Shown here: piece after piece, positions 46,660-59,500 of the stretch
Layout of the letters: each line of letters begins with the position of its first letter
Position numbering within the stretch: position 1 is the stretch's first letter
Assembly (NCBI GenBank): GCA_030248215.1
Contig: JASANG010002523.1
Span: forward strand, 1 to 64,000
Direction of reading: 5' to 3'
Length of the DNA: 64,000 nt
DNA from: Enoplolaimus lenunculus
Lineage: Eukaryota > Nematoda > Enoplea > Enoplida > Thoracostomopsidae
The notes under the pieces: generated by a model
The model's input: only the letters and a program-made list of their open reading frames with translations
Databases searched by the model: none
What the model was told of the DNA's origin: nothing
Translations under genes and position numbers: made by a program

Positions 46660-47533
46660 TTACGCTTCCACCCTAGCCGTTCCATTCTGGGTGGCAGCTC
46701 CGTTACCAGCGGCAGGTTTCTTTTTACCCGATCGTTTCGCAGCTTTTTTCTTCACATGTTGACCGCCAGAATTTTCATTTTGATGATCCTCCCCTAGCAA
46801 TTTTTCTCCGCTTCCTTTACTGGTCAACGTAGTATAACTATCATTTCCGACGGGATCGGCTACCAGCAGCGCAGTCGCACTGCATTCATCGTCTTCATTG
46901 TCACCACCACAGCAACCTCCGTGCTTATTTCCTGGATCACCAGGAGACCCCTCACTTACCGCTGGTGAATTTGCCGGCGTTTCGCCACATTCTTTCCCAC
47001 GGCCATTGCCATTATTTGTTGACGCCATCAAATTCCCATCGTTCCCTCGAACAAAATCATCCATCGACGTGCCATTATCCATAATATCAATATCACCTGT
47101 GATCGGATTCCCATGCGGTGCCAGAACGGACTGAGCCCACCCTGTTGCTGGGTCTGTGAACTCTCCACTGACCGGCAACTGGTGTCCACAAACACCATTC
47201 GCCGACAGTCCATTTACGACAACGTCACTCATTGCCTGCGTACACCCTACAGCAGGTGTCAAAGGCCCATAAGAATTGCCGACCGCTGCGCCTGGTAATG
47301 GCATAGCAACTGCTGTAGGCGGCAACGGATTCGCCACTCCGGCCGGCAGAGGTCCGCAACCGCCGACGCCTGGAGTAGCGGAAGCTGTTGCTGCTGTCGC
47401 GGTGGCCAATTGAATCACTTGTTTTAGTCGATTTAACTCGTCAATTTGCGGACAGTCGGGCCCGTAGTAGTTAGAAAATATCGTTGACGACACTTCAACG
47501 TTACGTTGTAACCGTTTGAGTATTGCACCGACA
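46660..47533 (-). CDS. SMYD4: SMYD4-like exon 17 (last helix and long tail)
   Basis: 874 nt with stop; acceptor CATTTTCAG|T. Starts VGAILKRLQRNVEVSSTIFS then YYGPDCPQIDELNRLKQVI, which matches the last family helix (xxGPxxxxIxELxxLK). About 245 further residues are Gly/Ala/Pro/Asn/Asp-rich and end in a Lys-rich patch (KKKAAKRSGKKK), possibly a nuclear signal. This tail has no counterpart in the human protein as I recall it. Confidence 0.9.
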
Positions 47534-50500
47534 CTGAAAATGCAAAGAAACTGAGTAGTATAAAACAGTTTATCAGCAAAGCCCCAACAAAAAACTTTAT
47601 AATCTTTTCTAAATTAAAATTATCTGTGAACCAATAAAAAGCTAAAACTAACAAAATATTTGACGGATAGGCAAATATACGGTCATCGCGAGCTAAACCA
47701 AACACTTTAATTTGCTGACATTTACAGCTTCTGTTATTTCGAAAGTGTTCTTAAAACACTAAATTCAAAAAGATTTCTGTTGTCACTATTACAAGCACAA
47801 TATTATAATTCTATAACATTGTATGATTTTGGAACAACCCATGAAATATTGCGAACGTTACACGGCCACTGATCACACAAGTTTTTGTGCAAATTATGTT
47901 TCAGCTCATGACCACAATTCGCAGCAAAAAAACTACTTCGATGCTTCGTGTAAACATTGCTCTCTCTAACTCTACACTTCTGTTAGTTGTATAGCGCATA
48001 AAAATGATACGACTTTTTACGTTTTGCATGCTCAGTGGACATTAAAAATATCCTTCCAGATCTCAAAAATTGGCCTTCGGTGCGGCCTATTGTTAACGAA
48101 GCTGCATGAAATGCTTCAACGGACAGCCGAAACTCTGGTCGTACTCTCAGCGCAGTCGGTGGCAAGGTGCTGTTGGGCTGAGTTGCTGGAGCAGAGCTAC
48201 TAACTGGTTACGCAATGTCCGTTATGAGGACAGCACCAGCTCTTTATGAATAAATAATTTCAAAAACGTTCTGGAGTATTTACAATGCATAAACCTTTCA
48301 TCTTTGCCGCAAGCGAAAACAGGGGTCACCGCCCGTGGACGTTGACAAAAGGGCTAGTAATCAACCACAAACATACGATGGCAATTTTGCTTCTCGCGCG
48401 GGTACGGCAATGCACGTACAACGTCAAAAAGCGCACAGCGCCAGGTGGTGCTGACTACTGAATTGTGTCAAAATAGCCCAAAATTACAGCGCCACCCTTA
48501 CTTGGTTCCATTAGGCAAAGCTTGTTCCAAACTCGCGACTTGAATATCAATTAGTTTTTGAAGTTCGTTTGCCAGTTCAACAGAACCATCACCATAGTAG
48601 TGTGAGACGGTGCTGATATTGCGTAGAATGACACGTTCAGAATCGTTATACAAACCTGCAGTAGGTAATCGCGTATAAGGAAGTCTTTACAACGTCAAAA
48701 AAGTTTGTAGCCAGAAAATAGTCATCATCAATGATTTATACGTATATATATATTTTGCACCCCTCACTACACACGCTGTCTATTTACTTTTAGCTTTATA
48801 TTATAGCGATATTAAACATTTTCAGCTTGAACACACCAAAAGTGCCCACGTCTGATTTTGCCCGGATATTAAAAATACTGAGATGTTTTCAAACATTCTA
48901 ATTTCAGAAATTCGTCGGCATAAAAACGGTATAAAAGCAAAATTTATCGGTTACATAGACAAAATGTTTCACCAACATCATAATTTATGTCAGAGGAGCG
49001 TAAACGATTGTTTGACCCAGTCTTCATATGCAGACAAAAGTAACAGGAGTGAGGTTTGATCCGCAACATAAATTTCAGGATTGTGAAACGCTGTCAAGCT
49101 GGTTAACGACTTGAACGCTCACAGACTAGCTACCAAGTTAAATGGATAAAGTTTTCGACAATGGTCTTTTATCTATAAGTAGCTGGGTTTCCAAAATCTT
49201 GCTTAAGTATTTACTTAAGTTGCGCTTAAGTAATTAACTAAAGTTGCCGACTTAAGTAAATACTTAAATTTCCGAGCACAATACAAGAAACATTCAATTA
49301 GACCAAGGTTAGTATGCTTGAGCGGTTAATTTTTAGTATATCAAATTCAGTCAGCGACTTTAGTATTTACTTAAATTAAGCACGCTTTTAAAAACGGCAA
49401 TATAGTTAAGGAATTACTTAGCTCGTACTTAAGTACTCTGTCGTACTTATGTAGCGTTTCTGAAACCCAGTTATTGATTTGCTATTGAAGTCTGAATCTA
49501 AGGCTTCCAAACTTCGTTTGCTAACCATCAATCGATAGCTTTCAAAAGCGCAGTCTCATAGTAGACTAACGTGGAGGTCGTTTCAAAATTATCCCAGTTC
49601 CAGTCAACCAAATTGTACTCAAAAGTTTCTCAAACAAATACTCATTCAGCTTCTCGTGTTATGCTAGATATCTCCAAAATTTGCTACCCTTCCAAGCACT
49701 AACCAGTTTCAGCAAGCAATCGTGCAACGTAATCCCGTGCTGCGGATAGCTTTTTATTATGCTTGTATAACACTTGTTCCAGCTTACAAACAGCGTAATG
49801 TACGGTTTTCGCAGGTGAACCTGAAAAAAATATCTGAGTGCAAAGTATAAATAACAGAGTTTCGGATAACTTTTTGACTTTTACACGAGCCATACACTTA
49901 TATAAGCGCATGTCTATATCCTATAATGCAGGTATCAGCATCAGTGACGACAGTCACTTATCACAGTGCGACCGGATATCCGACTACATCTTAACATCCG
50001 GCAAAAAACGACATAAAATGGCTGGGTTTCTGTAATTTTACTTAGTATTTATTTAAGTTAACCTTAAGCAATTATTTAAGTCACTGACGTAAGTAAATAT
50101 TTAAGTTTTCGAGCAAAAACAAATAAATGCCAAATGTCAGCCATTGTCTTAACAAGAAAGTAATAGTTTTGCATTACATTAAGGAGGCGTCATGAGTGTA
50201 CAATGTTAATTAGACTAAGGTAAGTATGCCGGAACGGTATATTTGTAATTTATAAAATATAGTCAGCAAAACAAGTAATTCCTTAACGTAAGTACACTTT
50301 TAAAAGCGACAAAATAATTCAGTAAAAACTTAGCACGTATTTAAGTACTATGTCGTACTTAAGTAAGTTTTCAGAATCCCAGCCAATGTCAACTAAATAT
50401 GTTTGCATTTTCAAAACAATTAGTGCTTTGGTTTCACTACATTGAATTGTTTGTACACTGACAAGTATCCGGTTGATTCACAATGTAGTAGAGTTGGAAG

Positions 50501-53500
50501 CGCAAATACTTTAATATTTAATAACCTCATAACTAATTACGTAGCCTTACATAAGCATTGCACCACACAAATATGTTAAAAAAGTTTAAAAAAATGAAAA
50601 ATTTATTACTACGGCTGATGATATGCGGTATTTGAAAATACAAAATGCTTAGACTTTATCTTATTGTAAACATACCTGTCGAATAGTCCATGACCTTTTC
50701 CAGTACTTTGTCAACTTCCTAAAATCAAACATACGGTATATTTATTATGCAGAATGCACAGCCAAGAAAACAGAGATCCAAGCCAACTCTCAAACTCTAA
50801 AAGTTATTGCATGACACGGCGCAAAATATATTTAGATTGTGATTACATATTGAAACAAAAGAAAAGAATGTGATTCAGGTGCATGTCTTACCCAAAATTT
50901 CAAATGCTTATCCATGATTTATGCAGAATGTAACAAATAAACACTTCGAGCCTACAACAATTGTCACGTGGTACATAAATTATTAAATAATTATTACTGG
51001 AGCCAAGCATTCTTGTGTTTTTTGACATTTTCGGCAAACACCTTCATCTGAGTCTACTTTTAACACCACTGGACCGCTGCAACTCTGGCGACAACGAAAT
51101 GCCTTAAACAAACCATCATTGAAACCGTACTAAAGCTAATGAAACACAAGATTTTGATTTCTATCAATTAAATTCTGACAGCAAAATTAAAACTGGACTA
51201 ATTTTGTATTAACGAAAAACTGAATATGAGGATCTCTACACTCGTTTTCTATTTCTTGGTACTAAATTTATAACAACGATGTCGAAAGCCACCAAAGTGA
51301 TCAACGAACACTTTCGCTTTAATTTGTGATTCAAAATACGTGTGCCATTTATATATACATATATAAAACTAGAAACAGATTTGCCACATTAAACACACAA
51401 ACAAGATTGATTGTGAATTGGGAGCATAACTCGACCCGGCTCTGCGGAGGCCACTTACCGAGCCCATTGCACCGTCTCCATTTTCTTAATTAAATCTATA
51501 CGATTCAAAAGTTTTACTATACAGTCGATAAAACAAACATACAACGTACACTATACGTCAATTCTTTTTCATCCAACGCAGCATCATTGCACGCAAGGCA
51601 ATTGCAAGTGAAGCAATACTGTTGTTGTAATGCAGCGCGTCGTTCCGCTTTTGTCATTCGGCCAACATGAGGTCCTTAATTATAAAATTCAAATAATAAT
51701 ACGCTGAAGTCATGGTGCAAAATATGTATGAAATGCAAGGTGCAGGCAGCACTCAGCTGAATCGTACCGCAAAGCGAAAACACAACTGGAAACAAATTAT
51801 TGACAACTTGCCAGGCAAACTTAGACTACAAACAATTCTATTTTAAAAATATGGCTGTACGTACCATAGCAAATATTAACTTCCTTGCCAGGCAAAATCG
51901 GTTTGGTAGCTCTTAACACCAGTGTATTGCCGTTGAAACTAAAAAATAAATATGTATGACTAGATGGATAAAAACTTAGGATTTTTGATATTGCGCAAAA
52001 TTGGCGCCCGTGCAACCAAATGCATGAAGAAGTGTCCATTGCAATACCCAGTTACTTAATGAATAGTCATCGTTTATATGAAGTCGCTGAAATAGCTAAT
52101 ATCAACTTAAGAAAAAATATATGTCAGAATATAATTCGTCACGAGTCTGAGCAAAGAGCGAAACGTACCATAAAAACGTCATATTAATCGACCCAAACTT
52201 ACACACCTAATGAACGAATTCGGATTGCAACAATGATTCACTAGCGATGCAACAGGATATATCGCCGACGCAATGCGTACTTGTTCTCGTGCATCAACAG
52301 TTGCTACTAGTTGTTGCTGTTGTTGTTTTCCAGGAAGTGTCGGAGCAATTAACGGCACATTACTGCCGCCATACCCCGTAGCTGCTGGGTGATAAAACCC
52401 GTTCGGTAGCGGTCCTGTGGTCGTAGCAGAAGCAGCAGCAGCCGCAGCAAAATCAGCCACATTCTTCAATTTTGATGGATTTGACAGTTCAACAGCTGCA
52501 ACAAAAAATCGGCGTAAACAAAATTGTAAATTGTTTGTATGTTAAGACAATCCTATACAGAACCGTCACACGAAAATTTTGCCGCGGTCGTGGCGCCTCA
52601 AATTACGGACCCACAGCCACCGCATATCCAGTTCCGGTTTAATCCAACGAAATCTTATATTCGTATCCTTCGATTTTCATGTACTGACCAGTCAAGATGC
52701 TTAGGTTGTTGCCACTAAAGTAAAATAAAAAATCCAAATTAACGCATAATATTAATTCAGTAAAGTGCACTATATACACTTAGATGCCATATCCGGTTAA
52801 CATCCGGTAAATAAATATCTGGTCGCACCCTGGCTGGAATTTGTCCGTTGCTCAAACTACTGCATTCACTACTGCGTGTACAGCGTTGTACAGATGAAAA
52901 TTTACGGAATGTACAAACCGCCCATTATTAGTGTATCGACTAGTTTTAGCAATCGTGATGAACACACAGTTACGTTTATTATTGGTGACGAAAATTGCGC
53001 ATTTTGAGTTATTTTATTTTGTGTGGAAATTCCGCACCAATAATGGAATTTCACGGGGTGCGATATTATTTCACGGTTACTCACTGAGTAGAACATCACA
53101 TGGTTAAATCGCGTGAAATAACGTCCGGAGGGACAGTATTAATTGACGTGAAATAATGTCCAGGCAGATATTATTTCGCGCGGACTCTATTTCACGTGAT
53201 ACCGGTTCTGATAAAAAATTTACTATCATGCTACGATATCCAATATATTAATATCCGGTGGCACCCTGAGTACAGCGCTAGGCTAACATCTCAATCACAA
53301 GCAGAAGCCAAACCACATACATCCGAACATTCCGGCGACACCGGGCGTTCCCATCACTTGCGTCACCGCGATAACGTTCGAACACAGCTGATAGATATGA
53401 TGTCTCAAAAGGCGTTCTACAGCAACCTCATACACATTTGCTACACTTGGCGGAGACGGCGAAGGCTTGGTCGATTTCTGGTCGGCCATGTCGCTTCCAG

Positions 53501-56500
53501 GGGAACCTGTTCCGCTATCCTTTTCCGAATCAGACGCTGCTCCTCCATTCAGTTGTTGTCGGAACTCTGGCTTTTCATCTGAGCTTACTGTTTCATCAGA
53601 TGACCGACTTGAGTCATTATCATTTGGACTTGCAGTTCCACTCGAAGATTCGTCTGGCAATTTTCCACCCTCACCACTTCTGTCGTGTTTGCCCTGAACC
53701 CCGTCATTGCTTTCGCCTCCGTCACCCCCAATACTCTTATGCTTGTTATCACAAGGTACTTTCCTTGTCGTATCGCTGCTATTTTGTTGACCACCATTTG
53801 CCTCACTAACACCATTTTTTATCGCTGCCTTCAAGCTTCGTACAACTTTTGTCGGCTTTTTATTTTTGCAATTGACAAAATTATTCTTACGAACATCACT
53901 CGAGCCTTCGACAGTGCTTGTTGGTGTACGTTTGCCGGAATTCAGCTGTGAGTTAAGCGGTGTCTTTCGTGGACTATTGGACACTGTGCCACCGCTACCA
54001 CTGAGTGCATCGTGAAATTTGACCGGTGAACAGCGTTCTGGTGGCACTTGTTCGGCAAGACACGATGCACAGATATGCGGCGAGCTATTCGGAAGCTTAC
54101 GAAATGGTTCAAGCCGACCAAAATAGTCTTTCCACTTGAGCATACTTACTAGGATGCGTGCAGTCTAAAACAGAGTATAGGTGATTAACTACACAATTAA
54201 CGCAAAAATTAAGCAATTCTACAATGCAAAATATGTAACAGAATATTTCAAAAAATAATTGTGAACATTCAGCGACCAAAAAATATTAGGTTACGGTTTG
54301 ACATTAAGAATACATTCATATCCTGCTAACGTGTAATTTTTTGCGGCAACAATCTAATCACTCCGTAAATTTTTGTATTTATATATAACATAAATTTCTT
54401 CCAAAATTGCCATTTAAACATATCGAATATTGTAGTTGCGTCCAAATATTATAAAACAGTATTTAAAACCGGATATATTAACTATTTAGTGGCGATTGCA
54501 TTTTTTGGCAAGTAAAAAAGCTTGAGTTTTTATCACTGAAGTAAAACAAAAAAATCCAAGCTAACCATTATTCGAAAAGTGAACAATATTTCGACGACAT
54601 ATAAGGTTAACATCCAGTTCCGGTAATAAATTTGCAATCCGGATCCGCTAAATTAATATCGGTTCTTTCAATGATAGTATTAACCAAATTTTTAAAAAAC
54701 AATTAAAACACTGCAATGAACACAGTCGTCGAACACTAGCATGGAACAAGGCATTTGCCTGAAAGGCAAATATATGGTCACCGCGAGTCAAACAAAGCAA
54801 TGAAAAAATTTGAACTGAGTTTATCTGAAAACATCAAATTCAGAAAAATTTAATAGGCGTGCAGAAGGGAAAGATGAATTTTTCTAGATCTTGCAAGGCG
54901 GCGTTTATTTAAAATTGAACATTTGACAACATTTGCATACTTGGGACTCTTGTGAGCCTAAAATTATTCTGTGGCCAAACAGAGATTTTTGAAAAATTCA
55001 ATTGTCGAGGTCCTAAGGTCCTCGTTAATACCGGCTAAAATTTGCAATTTTTACATTGTTCAAATAAACTTTGCTGGTCATAAATCGTTTTGTATATCAG
55101 CCTTCCAGCAAAAATTATTATAATATAAAGTGGTGAAAATTCTACCAGAAGAACTTATGTAGTGGAGCAAAAATAGCATTTTTCTCAAGTATATATCACA
55201 ATATCTTGATGGATTTTAAACAAAAAATTTTTCTGTGGGCTGTCAGCTACATTTTCTTGCTTAACGAAATTCTTTTTGTTCATGCAAAGAATGCGCATGC
55301 GGAATCGGTTTAGATTACAGTTCGAAAAAGTTTATTTTTAACAGCATATTTCTTTTGCAGTTTCGGTTTTTCTGATTATTCCAATTCACGACTTGGTAGC
55401 TCTTGCATGCCAAGTGGACATTAAAATCACCCCCCTACGGTCGCAAAACTAACCATCGGTGTGGCCTGTAGTTAGTGAAACTACGAGTAATGCTTCAACA
55501 GACGGCGATATCTGCAGTCGTACTCTCGGCGCAGTGTGTAGCAAGGTGCTGTTGGGCTGAATTACCGCAGCAGAGCTGCTAATTGGCTACACGAATGCCC
55601 ATGACAGGGCCGCCTCAGCTTCTTACATTGTTCGGCTTAGCATGTAACCAAATTTACAATATTCATCATCAGCAAGGCCGAAACTAGTCGTCTTAAAATG
55701 TTCAATAATTGTGAACTACAAAAATTAGTCGCAGTTAGTCCTAGTTTCGTAGCATGACAGGCTCATGTAAAAAGGGCGCAATGAATTTCTGCGGGATTGC
55801 CATCGACTAAGTTTATTCTTTTCATATATTTTTGCTTAGGCTTAGTCTTATATATAAGCTCATTCTTAGACTTATCCTAAGGCATAGGTTTAGGAATATG
55901 CTTATTCTACTGTTACGGCCCCATTCTAAACATTGGTTCATCACATAAAAACCGGTCCAAATTAATGCCTATTATTTTCCAGGTTTTAACCAGTTTTGAC
56001 AGATCATAAGCTACTAACATAACACTTAAACTATAAAAATCACGCCCTGAAAAAGGCATAGGAAAGGTGTATATTTGTTAAAAATTCTTGCTTAGAATTC
56101 GCCATGAAACTTTTAAAAACGTTCTGATATACTTACAACATATTTCTTTCAAGATTGCCGCTAACGAAAACAAGAGTGACCGCCCGAGGGCGGTGACAAA
56201 AATAATAATAACTGACAATTTATTCACCGAGAACCAAACTTATAAACGCTTATTTCATTTCCAACTAGCGATATGAGCTATATTTCATAAGTTCAAATAC
56301 TTATGCTTTAGTCTACGCCACTAACATGGAAATGAGTCTTAGTTTTTGGGGTCTAAAAATGAATTACATGGTCTGCCTAATCGCTGAAAAATAAATTCTG
56401 ATCCCGACCGATAGATGAAGATTCAAAAAAGAGAGGGTATAAATTTTTGGTAATATAAACAAAGAATACAATTTCAGCGAGCACCGACAAACCTGTATCG

Positions 56501-59500
56501 CATCCTACACACGTTCAAAAACTACATGTAAAGCCTAATAATATGAGTTATTTATTTTTCGCAAGTCAGTTTGATGCAATAGTTTTTGCAGATTACTCAC
56601 CAAATCAAACATTTCACGGTCGGCAGCTGCGCTCGTCATTGTGGAGCCTTCGTCTCCAGGCATCTTTTTATCACCACCCAAGCCTGGATTCGTTGCACAG
56701 TTATCGCCTTCCATATTCTCCTTGCCACCTTCATTCCGTGCGCTATTCACAGTTTCTATTGCCATACCATTTCCAGTAACACCGACACCCTCTTCATCTT
56801 TACTGTCACCGGTGAACTTATCTGCACCCGCAGGTAATCCCTTGTCTCCAGCCCCACCAGACGTCTTCTCTACACCAAGCCTGTTCAAATTCCGTTTTTC
56901 TGTCCCCAATCCTTCGTTGATATCGTCGACATGTGCCTTATCCATTCGGCCATCGACGCTGTTAACATCTCTCGCAGTAACTAATTTAGTGTTCGATGGT
57001 GGTTGATGAGAGACTAGATGATATAGTGTGTCGTAATCGGAACGATATGAGTCACCAGCGTCCAGCAATTGACCTGTCAGCAACGCTTGTGATACTGGCG
57101 GATGTTCTGGGTCCTCGCCTTCCGGTCGAGTATGGCAACACCAGAGATGGGCTTAAAACATAACGCTGCTTAAAAGGAACAGGAACTAATTATTTGCAGG
57201 AACAGGAGCTGGAATTTGAAAATTTTCAGTAAAACACACTATCAAATTTCCACCGCTTCATCAACAAGTTTTCCAAAACGCATCAGATTTTTCATTGAAC
57301 TTATTAATAAAAATAGATTAATAGCAATAACAATCATTTAGAAATAAGTTTTCAAAAAACAGAATTTCTAATGTATAAATGATTATAAATTATTTGCCGC
57401 AAAGCGGCAAAAATTCCGTAATTCCGGTAGAACCTTGCTAACCGGTAGTACTTGCTACACACTTTTGAAAAACGAGAGTACAACATCTTAACGTTGCTAA
57501 ATCTTCCCAATCAACTTACCAATAACTTGCTTCAACTCCGTTACAAGCAGAATCCGTAACGCTAAGTGGCCTACATGCAGCTGATGCAAAATGTTCAAAT
57601 AGCCACATTCGAGCCAATGGTACATCGACCAGGATAAATCACGACACATTTCACTGCAGTAGCGCACTTGTGCACATTCTGCACAGCTAAAATACGTATC
57701 ATTGTTATCACTAAACAATCCCTAAGCTTAAACGCATTGGATGACCTTAAAACCGTTTGACCTTCCATAATTTTTTGTTTTCATATTGTACTTCAAAGCA
57801 ACATATTATTATAAACATATCATGTTCGAAATCTTCCAAGAATTATAGCTGCAACCAGGGTGCAACCGGAATTCCGGTTCCGGCATGTTTTCACCTTCCG
57901 GTTCCGGTTCCGGTAAATTTTTACCGGATTTAAAAATTCCGGTGTTAAAATTTGGCCGTTTTCTTAACTTTGCTAATTTTTAAGAATCTCTTTTGAAAGC
58001 CACTTGTACTCCGAATATAAGCCATTCATGGTGGATTTCACTTCAGTCGACGACAAAAATCTAAAATAAAACAAATAAAATAAATACCTATGTTCGACTA
58101 AGGTTATTTCACAAATAATAGAGCAAAAAATAAGATTAAAATGAAATTTTTGGTGAAATGCATTTTTCACTTTCCGGTTCCGTTTCCGGTTCCGGTAAAA
58201 TTTTCAAATTCCGGTTCCGGTAAATTGTAATTCCGGTTGCACCCTGGCTGCAACATATCGGGTTGACTGATTTATAAATTCCAGGGTCCTGATTTTGCAT
58301 TATTTGACATCACACTAAGCACAAGTATGTTGAACTATTTGAACTCAGAAAGTACAAATCTAAACTGTTGTGTAATTGCAACGTTTCCAACAATGACTAT
58401 ATTTTAAACGAATTGAAAGAACATTAATTTTTAACACAAATACACCGCTTTTGGGAGCCTTTATCCACCAAAAATGCCGTTAATTGATCCCTGAAGTGAA
58501 TACTGTAACCCACAAAAGTAAATCATGTATAAAAATGCTCCCAAGACGACCCCCCCCCCAAAATGAAAAAACAAAGAGACCAGAATAATATTGTTGATTT
58601 TGATACTACAACAACATTATGTTCTTAGCTTATAACACAAAATTTTGCATGAAAATGTTACATGGAGAGTTTTAACAAGTAAAATTTCATGTAAGCAAAT
58701 TTCGCAAAGTAACATACCAGGTATAAACGAAACACTATTCAAAAATCAGAACGACTTACGGCACAACATCGAAAGGCATTAATTTTTGACAATGATGACA
58801 ATAAATTTCGTAAACATGTGGCAATAGGACAGATGCATAAGGACGTTCGACAATTAACGCACTACCAGCAGCAATATTGCGCTCAGCCTGCAATTCATAT
58901 AAACACCTCAAATTTGCAACCCCTTCGTGCAAAAAGAACTAGTAAAATTTTTAATAAAAATCATGAAAGTTGATTTCCAGTTCAAATTCTGTTCGATTTG
59001 CAATGCAAATGTGTAAATTTTTCAAGAAACCAGGTCACAAAACTGATACCAAAGTTTTATAATCCCATCACAAATTATGGTACAGATAGATGCTTTATAC
59101 AATACAAAATGCAAGACCGATAATTATGCCATATTAATGTTACATATATACAACTAAAATAGATACCAGTCGTAGTGGGACTACATTTATTGAGCGAAGC
59201 TCGAACACACGTAAGCAATTAAGGTAATATGCAAATTAGTTATTAGCTAACTATTCATTTATCGGTTTTTGAGGTTTGTAAACAATTTATTCAAATTCCT
59301 CGCACCTAAAAACCCTTTAGGGCTGAAATTATATTTCTTTTAATCTTAAGTGAAATATTGTAAAAAGTCCTAATTTTGGCTTCACTTTATCAAAATCGGT
59401 TCAGCCGTTCCTGAGATTCTTTTCGGACGGACAGACGGACATCCACCTTTCGACAACCAAGTACAAAACATAAAACGCTTCGCGAAACTCCGAGCTTCGC

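Noticed and set aside
46898-47298. Plus-strand frames over SMYD4-like exon 17
   Set aside because: Antisense shadows of the coding exon.
56543-57006. Plus-strand frames over SMYD4-like exon 8
   Set aside because: Shadows of the minus-strand exon, which has splice sites and family similarity.
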